In this document: piece after piece, positions 1 through 8,664 of the stretch
How positions within the stretch are numbered: the first letter of the stretch is position 1
How the letters are laid out: each line of letters starts with the position of its first letter
Position numbers and translations under genes: made by a program
Assembly (NCBI GenBank): GCA_910574185.1
Contig: CAJSZQ010000001.1
Coordinates: forward strand, 1-64,000
Length of the DNA stretch: 64,000 bases
Origin: Lachnospiraceae bacterium
GTDB lineage: Bacteria > Bacillota > Clostridia > Lachnospirales > Lachnospiraceae
Reading direction: 5' to 3'
Notes under the pieces: generated by a model
What the model saw: only the letters and a program-made list of their open reading frames with translations
Databases searched by the model: none
Told to the model about the DNA's origin: nothing

Positions 1-337
1 TAAATCTCCAAAAGCAGACAACCACATAAACGGAGCGGAACCGTTGTCAAGAGGACCGTGGAATACCGGAACACAAAGTGTGAGGATATGCCGCGAAAGC
101 CTCTTGACATAAGGTTCTCGGTTCATCCTGTTGTACAGAAAAGGGGCTACTGCGCCCTTTTCCTGCCTTCCGGCGAGGACGGGTTCGGGCAGAGCCCGAA
201 AATGGGTCAAGGGACAGGTCCCTTGTGGATTCTTAGGGCAAAGCCCTAAGTCCCCGAAGGGCCTGCCGATTGATATATTTGCATTTTTCAAGGTTCATTT
301 GAGCCTATATTTTTCAAGCTCTGTTTTCATAAACTAT
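1..337. other. Non-coding, hairpin-rich flank
   Basis: No convincing gene is visible here. The stretch is GC-rich compared with the AT-rich DNA that follows. It carries three short perfect inverted repeats in tandem, listed separately. The compact hairpins resemble the non-coding stretch upstream of mobC in the ICE of this window, so it may be the edge or remnant of a second mobile element. That is inference only. Confidence 0.4.
184..249. repeat. Three tandem perfect hairpins
   Basis: Three perfect dyads follow each other: TTCGGGCAGAGCCCGAA (184-200), CAAGGGACAGGTCCCTTG (208-225) and TTAGGGCAAAGCCCTAA (233-249). Stems are 7, 8 and 7 bp with loops of 3, 2 and 3 nt. No T-run follows any of them, so they are not ordinary terminators. 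A transfer-origin or single-strand-origin remnant is possible but unproven. Confidence 0.6.
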
Positions 338-367
338 TTGACACTACCGTATTGTACGTCACATTAT
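338..367 (+). promoter_or_regulatory. Probable promoter of XRE gene
   Basis: A perfect -35 hexamer TTGACA (338-343) is followed after 18 bp by CATTAT (362-367). The spaced inverted half-sites TATTGT and ACAATA flank this region and could be an autoregulatory operator of the downstream repressor. The -10 is imperfect. Confidence 0.4.
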
Positions 368-450
368 GATAATTATATTATTATACATTAGCACAATATG
401 CCATACAATAACAATAGATTTTTTCAAATAATTGAAAGGAGGGGATGTTT

Positions 451-798
451 GTGGATATTGAGCTTGATTACAGCAAACTTGGAAAACGCATAAAGGAACA
501 ACGACTAAAACAGCATCTGACACAAGAAAAATTAGGAGAAATCGTAGATGTAGCAACCAGTAACATCAGCCATATCGAAAGAGCAACCACACAAGTAAGC
601 CTTCCCTCTCTTGTAAAAATTGCCAATGCCTTAGATACAACATTAGACCAACTCGTCTGCGATAGCCTTCATTCTATAGCAGACCTCTATATCGAACAAG
701 ATATATCAAATCTATTACAAGGATGTAGCCTGGCCGAAAAGCAGATACTCAAAGATATTATTGTCGCAGCAAAGAAATCGCTGAAAGAGCATAGATAA
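451..798 (+). CDS. XRE-family DNA-binding regulator
   Basis: About 115 residues. A helix-turn-helix of the XRE/Cro-CI type occupies roughly residues 6-65, with the typical pattern LGKRIKEQRLKQHLTQEKLG, then SNISHIERATTQVSLPSLVKIA. The C-terminal third is probably helical. I chose the GTG at 451 because GGAGG at 438-442 is then about 8 nt away; the ATG at 445 leaves only about 2 nt. A terminator follows at once, so the gene is monocistronic. Repressors of this kind are common at the edges of ICEs and prophages, where they often control lysogeny or excision. The target here is unknown. Confidence 0.8.
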   Translation: MDIELDYSKLGKRIKEQRLKQHLTQEKLGEIVDVATSNISHIERATTQVSLPSLVKIANALDTTLDQLVCDSLHSIADLYIEQDISNLLQGCSLAEKQILKDIIVAAKKSLKEHR

Positions 799-831
799 TG
801 CCCCCCTTTCTTTCGTCTGGAGGGCATTTTT
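797..831 (+). terminator. Rho-independent terminator of XRE gene
   Basis: The arms AATGCCC and GGGCATT, with CC/GG inside, form a stem that ends in a T-run immediately after the stop codon of the XRE gene. Confidence 0.7.
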
Positions 832-922
832 ACCAACGGAAGTATAACATACATTTTTTGTCGGACAACCATAATATTCCGATGTAGAAAATAATTATAT
901 TCTGACATTCATGTTTGTATAA

Positions 923-1969
923 TCATAGTTTTTCAGTTATATAAAACTCATTCTCATAATAAAGTTTTTCAAAAAGCGACTGCTGCCAATCAGGAAAACG
1001 TGAAAATTCTTTCTTTTGAAGTATCTCTTTGTAATTTACAATTATACTTTGTTCTATCCGGTATATTCTTTCTAAACATGAACCTTTGCATCGTTCCAAC
1101 ACACCTATGTATTCTTCACTGTCTTGCGGAGAATTTCCTTTTAATATTTCCTGCAATTCGTTATTATAATCATCTATTTTATCGTGATTTTCTTCTATCT
1201 CATTAAGCAAACTTTCAAGTGTTGGTTTCTGTAATGTATAGAATCCTGTTTTTTTCATGTGTTGTTTTAATTTATCAAGTACACTATTTATATTTAATTT
1301 TATAGCGTTGTGCATATTAACTACAGGAAGTGAGCATAAATTTAATCCATTTTTATCTGTAAACGTAATGTGGCTGCCTTGTTCATTCCCATTACTATCT
1401 GTATAACTATAAAAATCACTAAAAACGAGGTAATTAAAAATATCATTTAGGAGTGTAATTTTATCGTGATTTATTAAATTATCCTTTCCCTGATATAAAA
1501 GATAATTCAAAATCATTATTATATTTTTGTTATAGTCAGCCCATGAATTATCATACGCCTCATGTTTATTACATTCAGCAAGTGTATCTATACACTTATC
1601 CCAAAGTCCAGTTAATTTATTAAAATCTGTTTTCTCATGTGTTGGCAAATCTATAAATCCAAGGAGATAATCAGCAGAACAATTAAAAAATCGACAACAA
1701 GCAATAAGTAAATCATCATTTTTATACTCATTATAATAAAGACAACGTATAATTGTCTTTGAAAGTGTATCAGCATTTTTATAATATTTCTTGTAGTCAT
1801 CGCTTGTGCTATCCGCTAATTTATCTCCCTGATTTTAAAAAACATAAAAGTTTTTATCTATCAATAAATATGCAAATGTTTTACAGTCCTTAATGCCTTT
1901 ATCACACATATATTTCCATAATCTATGATTTGTTATTCTTTCAGTATCCAGTTTTTTATTTATGTTCAT
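923..1969 (-). pseudogene. Hypothetical protein broken by an in-frame stop
   Basis: Reading from an ATG at 1969, the frame runs to 923 and would give about 348 residues, but a TAA at 1835-1837 interrupts it after about 44 codons. The same frame continues on both sides, so this is a nonsense mutation and not a frameshift. The first part starts MNINKKLDTERITN. After the stop comes a segment with LLIACCRFFNCSADYLLGF, which resembles the end of XRE-type DNA-binding domains. The rest has no family I recognise. The segment from 1648 could still be made from a TTG start. The gene is very AT-rich and has no operon partner. Confidence 0.6.
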
Positions 1970-2066
1970 CCTTTCCAGAAGAATAAAAGAAAATTTCTTC
2001 TTTTATGAATAGTCATTATATTATATAAAGAACATATTAAGAAAATATTTTTCTTTATACTTCCAG

Positions 2067-2105
2067 TATAATATAGTTATGAAAAATAAACAACATTTTA
2101 GGAGG
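2067..2105 (+). promoter_or_regulatory. -10 box and strong RBS of toxin-like peptide
   Basis: A perfect TATAAT lies at 2067-2072 and the Shine-Dalgarno AGGAGG at 2100-2105, 8 nt before the ATG at 2114. No clear -35 is seen. Confidence 0.5.
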
Positions 2106-2113
2106 TACAACAT

Positions 2114-2194
2114 ATGGATATGTTAGAAGTTTTGACGCTATTGTTAGTTATTTTTGCAGCCTTGACATACATAGATACTCGCTATAAGAAATAG
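2114..2194 (+). CDS. 26-residue hydrophobic peptide, type I toxin-like
   Basis: ATG 2114 to TAG 2192-2194 encodes 26 residues: a short acidic start (MDMLEV), one hydrophobic segment at about residues 5-18 (LTLLLVIFAALTY), then a charged end (DTRYKK). This layout is typical of type I toxin or holin-like toxin peptides, which insert in the membrane and are controlled by an antisense RNA. A perfect ribosome binding site and a TATAAT box support real expression. A weak candidate antisense promoter lies just downstream. The toxin role is inferred from length and layout only. It could also be a small membrane accessory peptide. Confidence 0.55.
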   Translation: MDMLEVLTLLLVIFAALTYIDTRYKK

Positions 2195-2205
2195 AATAAG
2201 TATCT

Positions 2206-2234
2206 ATTGTATCCACAGAAGGTGTTTGCATAAA
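2206..2234 (-). promoter_or_regulatory. Weak candidate antisense promoter
   Basis: On the minus strand TTTATG (2229-2234) and TACAAT (2206-2211) are 17 bp apart and point into the toxin-like peptide gene. Such a transcript would be antisense to the peptide mRNA, as expected for a type I antitoxin. The -35 match is poor. The rest of 2195-2440 shows no gene. Confidence 0.25.
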
Positions 2235-2440
2235 TTGCAAATATATTTATATTGCAATAAACAAACTTAATTTTTCTTCAAATAATAGCTTAGAAAATGG
2301 GGTTGAAGCATTAAGAAAAACTTGTACAGTATTATAGAATGTTTCGGAATAATATACACTATGTACTGTACTTTATCTGCTTACTGCAACAGCCCCACTT
2401 TTTTGGATAAATCAACCGTATTTTTATCCGATAAACTATC

Positions 2441-2757
2441 TCATATCATACTAAAATGCTTAAACGCCGCCATAATCGCTTTTTCTTTCTCCGGCGGGCA
2501 TTTCGGCACATGGCTTTTATTATCACCCACATTATAATTCAGACGCTTCTCAATACCGCATTTGTCTTTTATCTGTGCCACATACAAGGATGATACCTTT
2601 AGACCATACTCCGACTTTATCCATTCTTTAATTTCTGTATAGGTTGCACAACCTTTCATGTCTTTCAAATATCCGTTATTTTCCGGTGTATAATCATCGT
2701 ACACATAGACAGTATCAGCATCAGCAGTGTAACTATTTCCTACCCAAAAGGACGCAC
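2441..2757 (-). pseudogene. Detached 3' end of rlmD (C-terminal extension)
   Basis: The minus strand encodes a segment with TYTEIKEWIKSEYGLKVSS, then QIKDKCGIE and CPPEKEKAIMAAFKHFSMI before a stop at 2441. This matches the accessory domain that follows the methyltransferase domain in many Clostridia RlmD proteins. Just upstream, at the ICE boundary, the rlmD frame reads HVETCVLLGRK then stops at 2733, and the domain continues in another frame. So the fragment is separated from its methyltransferase by the ICE and is also out of frame with it. Either a frameshift occurred in this unused tail, or the flank derives from an earlier insertion at the same site. Confidence 0.65.
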
Positions 2758-4509
2758 GTCTCCACATGTGTCGGAACTACTATGTAAACACAATTTTTCA
2801 GCCTCGTCACTCGTATAGGAACACAATTCTGCGTCATTATGTACAGCCGCAGCGTTTTTACGCTTTGGCTTAAAATCCTTTCCATTAAAATTGGAGTGGA
2901 TACCAGTTTTATACACAAAGGTTATCTTCAAAGGCTCCTCCACTCCCTCATCATTATAACCTCCGATGACTATTTTTTCAACCACGCTTTCAAAAACCAC
3001 CCTGTCGAAACTCTCCAGTATCTCCCCAGAACCTAATACTTTTCTGAACTCCCTCAACCGTGTTCTGGTGTTATCCTGATTCCTGCTCAATTCCATCAAC
3101 CGCTCCTGTTCCTCTTGGAGCTTCCTCAACTGCTCGGACAGCTCTTGGTTCTTCTTTTCGTAAATGTCTCTGTCGATATTATTATCAAGCCTTAAATCAA
3201 GCAGCTTCTCCTTACGCCTGTGCAGGTCAGCCATTTCCTTTTCAATCTTAGGAAGACGCTTCAGAGAAGTATCGTCATTAAGGATTCCCTCAATTTTTTG
3301 CAGGAACTCATCGACAATCTCCTGCTGGTCTGTGCATAAAAGCTGATAGCTCTTTACAAAGGCTTTTTCAATCACTTCTTCGGGGATTCCCTTACAGTGC
3401 GGGCAATGTCTTTTCCCGTTCTTTGTAGCGGTGACGCACTGCCAGATTGTCTTAGTGTATGCGGAGCTGCTGTGCCAGTTCCTCCGTGTCAGAGTGCCGC
3501 CGCAAAATCCACATTTTATCATGCAGCTAAACGCATATTTCCTGCTGAACTTGTTCCTTTTCTGCCCCTCTTGATGCACGTTGCGGTTTGTGTTCCGCTT
3601 CGCTAGTATCTTCTGTGCTTCCTCAAAAATTTCCTCGCTGATTATCGGTTCGTGATGGTCACGGATATAAAACTTATCTTCTTCCCCGAAATTTTCCAAC
3701 CGCCTTTTTGAAATCGGGTCAACCGTGAATGTCTTTCCTAAAAGCAGGTCACCTTTGTATTTCTCGTTTTTGATAATTCCTATGACTGTGGACTGTACCC
3801 ATTTTGAACTGCCGTATTTTGTCTTGTATCCCAAGTTTTCCAGTTCGTTCCCGATGACCGTGCAGCCTGCGCCCTCAATATAACGATTGAAAATATACCG
3901 TACAATTTCAGCTTCCTTTTCATTTACGGATATGCTTTTTGTATCCTTATGGTAGTCATATCCCAGACAGCCTTGAAACCCTACAAGCTCGCCCCTCTGC
4001 ATCTTCATTTTCAATCCCTTTTTGACATTGGAAGATATATTCTCCACTTCCTGCTGTGCAACGGAGCTAAGTACCACCAACAGCAGCTCGCCGTCCATCG
4101 TTAAGGTATTGATATTTTCATCTTCAAAGAAAACGGCAATGCCTTTCTCTTTCAACATACGGACATATTTCAGAGTGTCCAGTGTGTTTCTGGCAAATCT
4201 TGAAATGGATTTTGTAATTACCATATCAATATCCCCATTCATACAGTCGTTAATCATTCTCTGGAAATCCTCTCGCTTCGCTACCTGCGTGCCTGTTATG
4301 GCTTCGTCAGCGTATATGTCCGCCAGTGTCCATTCGTGTTTCTTCTTAATCAAATCCGTGTAATATGTGACCTGTGACTTATAACTGTTGAGCTGGTCTT
4401 CACTGTCCGTGCTGACACGGCAATAAGCGGCTACCCTTAACACTTCGACCTTTCTGCCACGGATACGGTTTTCACTACGGTTTGCTTTGATTACCTGCAC
4501 ATCGCTCAT
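2740..4509 (-). CDS. Large serine recombinase (ICE integrase)
   Basis: 589 residues from ATG 4509, which has GGAGG 7 nt upstream. The N-terminal resolvase domain (about 20-170) shows VAAYCRVSTDSEDQ with the catalytic Ser, then ADEAITGT and the ISRFARNTLD segment. A recombinase domain follows (about 180-290, GYKTKYGSSKWVQSTVIGII). Next comes a zinc ribbon with CGFCGGTL and CPHC, and a coiled coil (about 420-500). It should catalyse integration into rlmD and excision. The last codons cross attL, so the integrated form ends in VRPFG taken from chromosomal DNA. In the excised circle the frame would continue through the right end of the element for 56 more residues (stop at 48397). Neighbours are a SHOCT-like gene and mazF. 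Confidence 0.92.
   Translation of the reverse strand: MSDVQVIKANRSENRIRGRKVEVLRVAAYCRVSTDSEDQLNSYKSQVTYYTDLIKKKHEWTLADIYADEAITGTQVAKREDFQRMINDCMNGDIDMVITKSISRFARNTLDTLKYVRMLKEKGIAVFFEDENINTLTMDGELLLVVLSSVAQQEVENISSNVKKGLKMKMQRGELVGFQGCLGYDYHKDTKSISVNEKEAEIVRYIFNRYIEGAGCTVIGNELENLGYKTKYGSSKWVQSTVIGIIKNEKYKGDLLLGKTFTVDPISKRRLENFGEEDKFYIRDHHEPIISEEIFEEAQKILAKRNTNRNVHQEGQKRNKFSRKYAFSCMIKCGFCGGTLTRRNWHSSSAYTKTIWQCVTATKNGKRHCPHCKGIPEEVIEKAFVKSYQLLCTDQQEIVDEFLQKIEGILNDDTSLKRLPKIEKEMADLHRRKEKLLDLRLDNNIDRDIYEKKNQELSEQLRKLQEEQERLMELSRNQDNTRTRLREFRKVLGSGEILESFDRVVFESVVEKIVIGGYNDEGVEEPLKITFVYKTGIHSNFNGKDFKPKRKNAAAVHNDAELCSYTSDEAEKLCLHSSSDTCGDVRPFG
2758..2768. repeat. attL core of the ICE
   Basis: GTCTCCACATG occurs here and again at 48568-48578, inside the codons for His-Val-Glu-Thr near the end of rlmD. 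It marks the left junction of the element. The 3' end of the recombinase gene runs through it. Confidence 0.75.
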
Positions 4510-4542
4510 ATGATTTACCTCCAAAATATTTATTGATGAATG

Positions 4543-4701
4543 TCATGCCGCAAGGTTCGTAACGACATTGTAATCTCTCATAAGCCGCTTCTTGATGGCT
4601 TCGTATTCATCTACCGTAATTAAACTTCTTTTTTTCAGCTTCTGCAAACATGCGAATTGGATGCTGTAATGTACAAAATCCTGCTCCCTATTCTGCTCCA
4701 T
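4543..4701 (-). CDS. Small SHOCT-like protein
   Basis: 52 residues, beginning [14 protein letters not shown]. The second half, [17 protein letters not shown], resembles a SHOCT (short C-terminal) motif. The ATG lies inside the end of the mazF gene (14-nt overlap), so translation is probably coupled. It sits between mazF and the recombinase. Small SHOCT proteins occur next to recombinases in many Clostridia ICEs. The function is unknown; an accessory role in excision is a guess. Confidence 0.6.
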   Translation of the reverse strand: MEQNREQDFVHYSIQFACLQKLKKRSLITVDEYEAIKKRLMRDYNVVTNLAA

Positions 4702-5071
4702 CGCCACACCCCGCTTTCTGCTGCTTCATGGATAAGCTAATGGCAAGAGCCTTGTCAACCCTTGCCATTATGTCCGTAGGCATTGTCCCCATATGCTGTT
4801 TTAACCGCTGTTTGTCAATCGTCCTTATCTGCTCAAGCAGGATAATGGAGTCCTTATCAAGCCCTTTGTAATCTTTCACGGCGGTATGTGTCGGCAGTTT
4901 CGCTTTTGTCTGCACTCGGCTCGTAATGGCTGCGATAATGACCGTCGGGCTGTGCCTGTTTCCTATATTATTGGAAATGATAAGTACGGGTCGTGTGCCG
5001 CCCTGCTCCGAACCGACAACGGGATTAAGCTCTGCGTAGTAGATGTCGCCACGCCTAATTGTTCTTTCCAT
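4688..5071 (-). CDS. MazF/PemK-type endoribonuclease
   Basis: 127 residues starting [15 protein letters not shown]. The MazF/PemK fold is shown by [29 protein letters not shown] and VIIAAITS, ending with the [13 protein letters not shown] segment. MazF proteins cleave mRNA at short sequences and normally pair with a MazE antitoxin. No mazE-like gene is visible upstream, where about 580 bp are non-coding. It may be solitary or use an unusual partner such as the overlapping 52-residue protein. GGAGG lies 11 nt before this ATG; an upstream ATG at 5089 would add six residues but would overlap the ribosome site. Confidence 0.8.
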   Translation of the reverse strand: MERTIRRGDIYYAELNPVVGSEQGGTRPVLIISNNIGNRHSPTVIIAAITSRVQTKAKLPTHTAVKDYKGLDKDSIILLEQIRTIDKQRLKQHMGTMPTDIMARVDKALAISLSMKQQKAGCGDGAE

Positions 5072-5653
5072 ATTCTTTATAACCTCCATCTGGATTTAGG
5101 CAGGAATACCCTGCCTATGTAACAGCCAGACGCAAGGAAGTATTTAAGGTCGGGAGAGCATAAAACAAGCCCTGTTCCAATAGACCGCCCTGCATCTGGC
5201 TTTATGATAAAAGGCATTTTCTATTTGTCCCCGACACCCCGAAAATGCTGATGCGTGATAACGCAAGGGAAGTCACCAAACGGTCAGCAGCGAACTGACG
5301 CCACGGGAATTACACCCCAACTGTCGGTCTGACAGAGCCGCCCCCATTGCCTGCGGCGGATTGGTTACCGCTCGGACTGTGGCTGGACGGGAGTATCATT
5401 GTCCTCTTTGTGGGTCTTGGCGGAATCGGGAGCTGCCCGATATTTTCAGTCGGTATTTTTCGCTTGCCGTCTTTCGGCGGGTCATGGCGTACCGCTGCAC
5501 ACGCTTACGCTTATTACAGCCACAAAGAGAATGTATTTGGTGAATGGGTATTCGGTTGTCAAAGAGCCGTCCCGTTTTCGATATAAAAGAAAACTGGGCA
5601 AGAGGTTTTTGCCCTCTCACCCAGTAGCCGATGGGAGAGTGCGATTTTGGACA
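5072..5653. other. Non-coding region between mazF and sigma gene
   Basis: No gene with a plausible start and ribosome site is visible. The sequence is GC-rich, like the ICE backbone, and holds short inverted repeats. Its minus-strand upstream end contains the terminator of the sigma-like gene. It may carry a long leader or recombination-control sites. Confidence 0.4.
5581..5624 (-). terminator. Terminator of sigma-like gene
   Basis: On the minus strand CTGGG, a two-base bulge and AGAGG pair with CCTCT and CCCAG (5594-5624). TTTTCTTTT follows the stem. It lies about 30 nt past the stop of the sigma-like gene. Confidence 0.55.
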
Positions 5654-6082
5654 CTATCCCAAAAGTTTTTTAATTTTTTTCTTAAACCTGTTCAAACGCT
5701 TGTAAATGACTTCCTTGTTTAAACTCAATTCCACTGAAATTTCAGTGATTGAAAAGCCCTGTGTCCTCATCAGCAACGCTTGGAGCGTGAGCTTGTCCAA
5801 CTGATGCAGTTCTTGGTACAGCACTGCATTTTCAATGCTGTCCAAAAATTCCTCAACCGTTTTTACTTCGGGCTGTGCCGTGTCCTCTGCCACTTCCTCA
5901 AGATATGTACCCGCATCCTGCAATTTCTCATAGTACCGTCTGTCGGAATTGAATATCGCCCAATCATGGACACGGAGCTTTTCAATATCGCCCTCGCTGA
6001 CACCCAAGCTCCTAAGCTGCTTTTCCTCGGCTTCTTTCCATATCCGCCATTTTCTTTCTTCTCTGGCTTTGTTGTACGCCAT
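5654..6082 (-). CDS. Sigma-70 region 4-like regulator
   Basis: 142 residues. The C-terminal 55 residues (LDKLTLQALLMRTQGFSITE, then ISVELSLNKEVIYKRL and a lysine-rich end) look like the helix-turn-helix of sigma-70 region 4. The N-terminus is charged and helical with no region 2, so it is more likely a transcriptional activator of the element than a full sigma factor. Similar orf7-like genes occur in Tn916- and Tn1549-type ICEs near the regulatory end. The van cassette lies directly upstream on the same strand, separated by a terminator. Confidence 0.65.
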   Translation of the reverse strand: MAYNKAREERKWRIWKEAEEKQLRSLGVSEGDIEKLRVHDWAIFNSDRRYYEKLQDAGTYLEEVAEDTAQPEVKTVEEFLDSIENAVLYQELHQLDKLTLQALLMRTQGFSITEISVELSLNKEVIYKRLNRFKKKIKKLLG

Positions 6083-6187
6083 AATCCGTTACCTCCAATC
6101 TGAATTTTTTTGTATAATCCAGATTGAAAGGCGGAGAGCGGCATCCCACACCCAGAAAAGCCTTGCGGCGTGATATTACAAAAAACG

Positions 6188-6230
6188 ACAAAAAAAAAAC
6201 CGTAAGGGCTGTCACACCTTTACGGTTTAT
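6188..6230 (-). terminator. Probable terminator of the van operon
   Basis: AAACCGTAA pairs with TTACGGTTT (9 bp), with GG/CC inside. On the minus strand the stem is followed by nine T residues. It lies about 310 bp downstream of vanTr and upstream of the sigma-like gene. Confidence 0.6.
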
Positions 6231-6245
6231 AGATATTTTAGTTCT

Positions 6246-6300
6246 TATATGTAGAAATTTGACTTCTACTTCTTGGGTAGAAATCCCCCTTGCACTGACA
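6246..6300. repeat. Mutually exclusive small hairpins
   Basis: GTAGAA, TTCTAC and GTAGAA follow one another at 6251-6284, so the middle arm can pair with either side. CCTTG and CAAGG, followed by a plus-strand T-run, come next. The stretch begins with TATATGTAGAAAT, which is repeated at 12695-12707. No gene is visible in 6231-6539. Confidence 0.4.
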
Positions 6301-6539
6301 AGGATTTTTTTAACAGGCTGTCCACCCATCCCCGATATGATATATGTAAATGGAACTTGCTATTTGCAGGCAATAAAAATCCCTCCAAACTTGAAACAGA
6401 TTTGGAGAGAAAAACTATTTTTGCATGAAAATACAACCCGCCAAAACGCTGTTTTTTTTATTTGACGAGTTATAAATCCAATCAAAAATCTTATTCTAAA
6501 CTTCCTGCTATGCCTATAAGAAAATGCTATCTTCTGCTA

Positions 6540-7664
6540 TTACTTTTTTATTGATACTCTGCCTAAACGACTTCCTAATTGGCTTAAAATCTCATTTGAT
6601 ATAGTGTTTATACTATCTGCAAGGTCGGCAGCCATGATTTCACTGTTTCCGCTTTTCCCAATAAATATGGCTTCATCCCCGCAAGACACGCCCTTAATAT
6701 CTGTCACATCTACCATTAACTGATCCATACAAACACGACCGACAATGGCTGCTTTCTGCCCGTTTATCAAAGCAAATCCCTTATTTGACAATTCACGGGG
6801 AATCCCATCTGCATATCCGACTGCAACAGTAGCAATCTGCATTTCTTTTCCAGCCTTATAAGTCAGACCATAACCGAGTGCTTCACCTTTATGTAACTGC
6901 TTTACACACGCAATTCTGGCTTTTAATGATAAAACTGGTTTCAATTTTGTTTTAGAAATAATTCTATCTTTCGGAGAGCTTAATACACCATAAAGTGCGA
7001 TTCCTAATCGTGCATAGTCAAACTTTAAAGCGGGGTAATTCAGTACGCCATAACTTCCTTGTATGTGCGTTTTAAAATGATGTATTCCTTTTCTATGCAG
7101 CGAGTTTATTACCATATTAAATTCCTCAATTTGTTTCAGAGTAATATCCCGTTCCGCATCACTAGCCCCATCGGACATACATAAATGGGAATATACGCCT
7201 GTTATCTTCAGATTCTCAAACTCCCACATTTTATAAACTTCCTTTAGGTTTTCGCTTCTTTCTCCTAAACGATGCATACCCGTATCTATTCCAATATGGA
7301 CAAAGATGACTTGTCCAAAGTCATTTAACAATTTTGCGTAGGGGTAATCAACTACCGTTTGTGTAAGATTGTACTTCACCAAATCAGAAAACTGATTTGG
7401 CGAGGTATATCCCAAAATCAAAATCTGCCCTAAAATCCCTGCTTTTCTAAGCTCAACCGCTTCATTTACTGATGCCACGCAAAAATCTTTAATTTCCAAA
7501 TCCTGCAATGCTTTTGCAATGAGGACAGCACCATGTCCATAGGCATTTGCTTTAACGGCGGGCATAATCGCACACTTAGGAGAAAGTATTTTTCTGAATT
7601 GCCTTATATTGTAAGCCAGATTGTCTATATCCAGTTCAATCCACGCCCTACCTTTTTGATACAT
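6540..7664 (-). CDS. vanTr: VanTr: serine/alanine racemase domain protein
   Basis: 374 residues. Fold type III PLP-dependent alanine racemase. VKANAYGHG carries the PLP lysine (K38), and GYGLTY the catalytic tyrosine near residue 265, followed by GRVCMDQLMVDV. In VanC, VanE and VanG operons this domain is the C-terminal half of the membrane protein VanT, which makes D-serine for the modified peptidoglycan precursor. Here it is a separate soluble protein, as reported for vanL. I chose the ATG at 7664 because AGGGGAGG lies 5-6 nt upstream; the TTG at 7682 has no such site. It overlaps vanTm by 17 nt in another frame, so translation is probably coupled. It is the last gene of the operon. Confidence 0.88.
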   Translation of the reverse strand: MYQKGRAWIELDIDNLAYNIRQFRKILSPKCAIMPAVKANAYGHGAVLIAKALQDLEIKDFCVASVNEAVELRKAGILGQILILGYTSPNQFSDLVKYNLTQTVVDYPYAKLLNDFGQVIFVHIGIDTGMHRLGERSENLKEVYKMWEFENLKITGVYSHLCMSDGASDAERDITLKQIEEFNMVINSLHRKGIHHFKTHIQGSYGVLNYPALKFDYARLGIALYGVLSSPKDRIISKTKLKPVLSLKARIACVKQLHKGEALGYGLTYKAGKEMQIATVAVGYADGIPRELSNKGFALINGQKAAIVGRVCMDQLMVDVTDIKGVSCGDEAIFIGKSGNSEIMAADLADSINTISNEILSQLGSRLGRVSIKK

Positions 7665-8664
7665 TTCTACCTCCCCTTTCAAAAAACATTTGAATCATAA
7701 ACATGGCTGCCAATGACAATAGACAGACCGAAATATATTGTAAAAAAGAATTGTCCACAAGTATTTTTGTAAGTCCTGTCACTTTAGCGATTAACCGTTG
7801 GGCAACAATTACCGCAGGATGAATAATATACAGCACCATTGAACCATTTCGTATCCAAGCGGGAGCTTTCCCAGAAACTTTAAGCAGTAATTGAAACAAA
7901 AAATACATCACTGGCAGCAAAAAGAAATACATACTATTATGCTTTTGGATATGGAAAGAATAAGTAATCCATCCCTCTAAAAGCATAAGTAACGATGCTA
8001 ATGCAAGTCCCCATTTACATACCTGTTCCCCACAATGAAATTCGGGAACAGCCAGCAGCATACCGAGCAGGATATAAATTGGCGCAAAGAAAATACCGTT
8101 TCTTGTATAACTGCTGACATAGAAAATGCCAGTATATAACGTGCGTAGTAAAGGCACGTTTTCTATAAGACCATAATAAGAATCACCAAATACTCCTATC
8201 ACATAAGCAATGAGCGAAAAGTAAACTGCTGTCTGAACTGATTTTTTTGTCAGACACGCAAGAAGAACACACCCAATAATTGCCGCTGGAAAATACCACA
8301 AATGATAGAACGTGCCGTCAAAAAGAAGCTGCTTTATAAACTCCATGATAGATTTTGGCATATTCCCAGAATATATTGAAATAGGTATATAAACAGCGGT
8401 CACAATGAGGTACAGCCTTATATTTTTAACAAGGTATTTACGGAGAGGATATTTCTTTTTAAAATTGCTAAGCACATAGGGAGCTAATACAAAATATCCT
8501 GTCGTCATAAAGAAAAATGGAACAGCAATTCTCCCAATACAATAGGTAATTAAATAATCAATTCCCTCACTCCAGACTGACAATGGCGATATATGAATTG
8601 CAATTACCATGAAAGCAGCTATTAAGCGGAAATAATCTATTCCTGCAAATGTTTTATGACGCAT
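7648..8664 (-). CDS. vanTm: VanTm: membrane acyltransferase-3-like domain protein
   Basis: 338 residues with about ten hydrophobic segments. It begins IDYFRLIAAFMVIAIHISPL, the signature of the acyltransferase 3 (OafA-like) membrane fold. This corresponds to the N-terminal half of the VanT serine racemase, thought to take part in L-serine uptake or supply to the racemase domain. The frame ends at GGRNVSKR, 17 nt inside the start of vanTr. The two frames differ by one base, so a historical frameshift may have split a fused vanT, but the downstream gene has its own strong ribosome site. The start overlaps the end of vanXY by 11 nt. Confidence 0.85.
   Translation of the reverse strand: MRHKTFAGIDYFRLIAAFMVIAIHISPLSVWSEGIDYLITYCIGRIAVPFFFMTTGYFVLAPYVLSNFKKKYPLRKYLVKNIRLYLIVTAVYIPISIYSGNMPKSIMEFIKQLLFDGTFYHLWYFPAAIIGCVLLACLTKKSVQTAVYFSLIAYVIGVFGDSYYGLIENVPLLRTLYTGIFYVSSYTRNGIFFAPIYILLGMLLAVPEFHCGEQVCKWGLALASLLMLLEGWITYSFHIQKHNSMYFFLLPVMYFLFQLLLKVSGKAPAWIRNGSMVLYIIHPAVIVAQRLIAKVTGLTKILVDNSFLQYISVCLLSLAAMFMIQMFFERGGRNVSKR

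Noticed and set aside
184-249. CRISPR array
   Set aside because: The hairpins differ in sequence and have no regular spacers or cas genes.
5347-5722. Overlapping open frames in the mazF to sigma gap
   Set aside because: They have no ribosome sites, overlap one another on both strands and show no family motif. I treat the gap as non-coding apart from the terminator.
7648-7682. vanT as a broken pseudogene by frameshift
   Set aside because: The second gene has a strong ribosome site at the correct distance from an ATG, and a split vanTm/vanTr pair is already known in vanL. I call it a natural split, though a sequencing error is not excluded.
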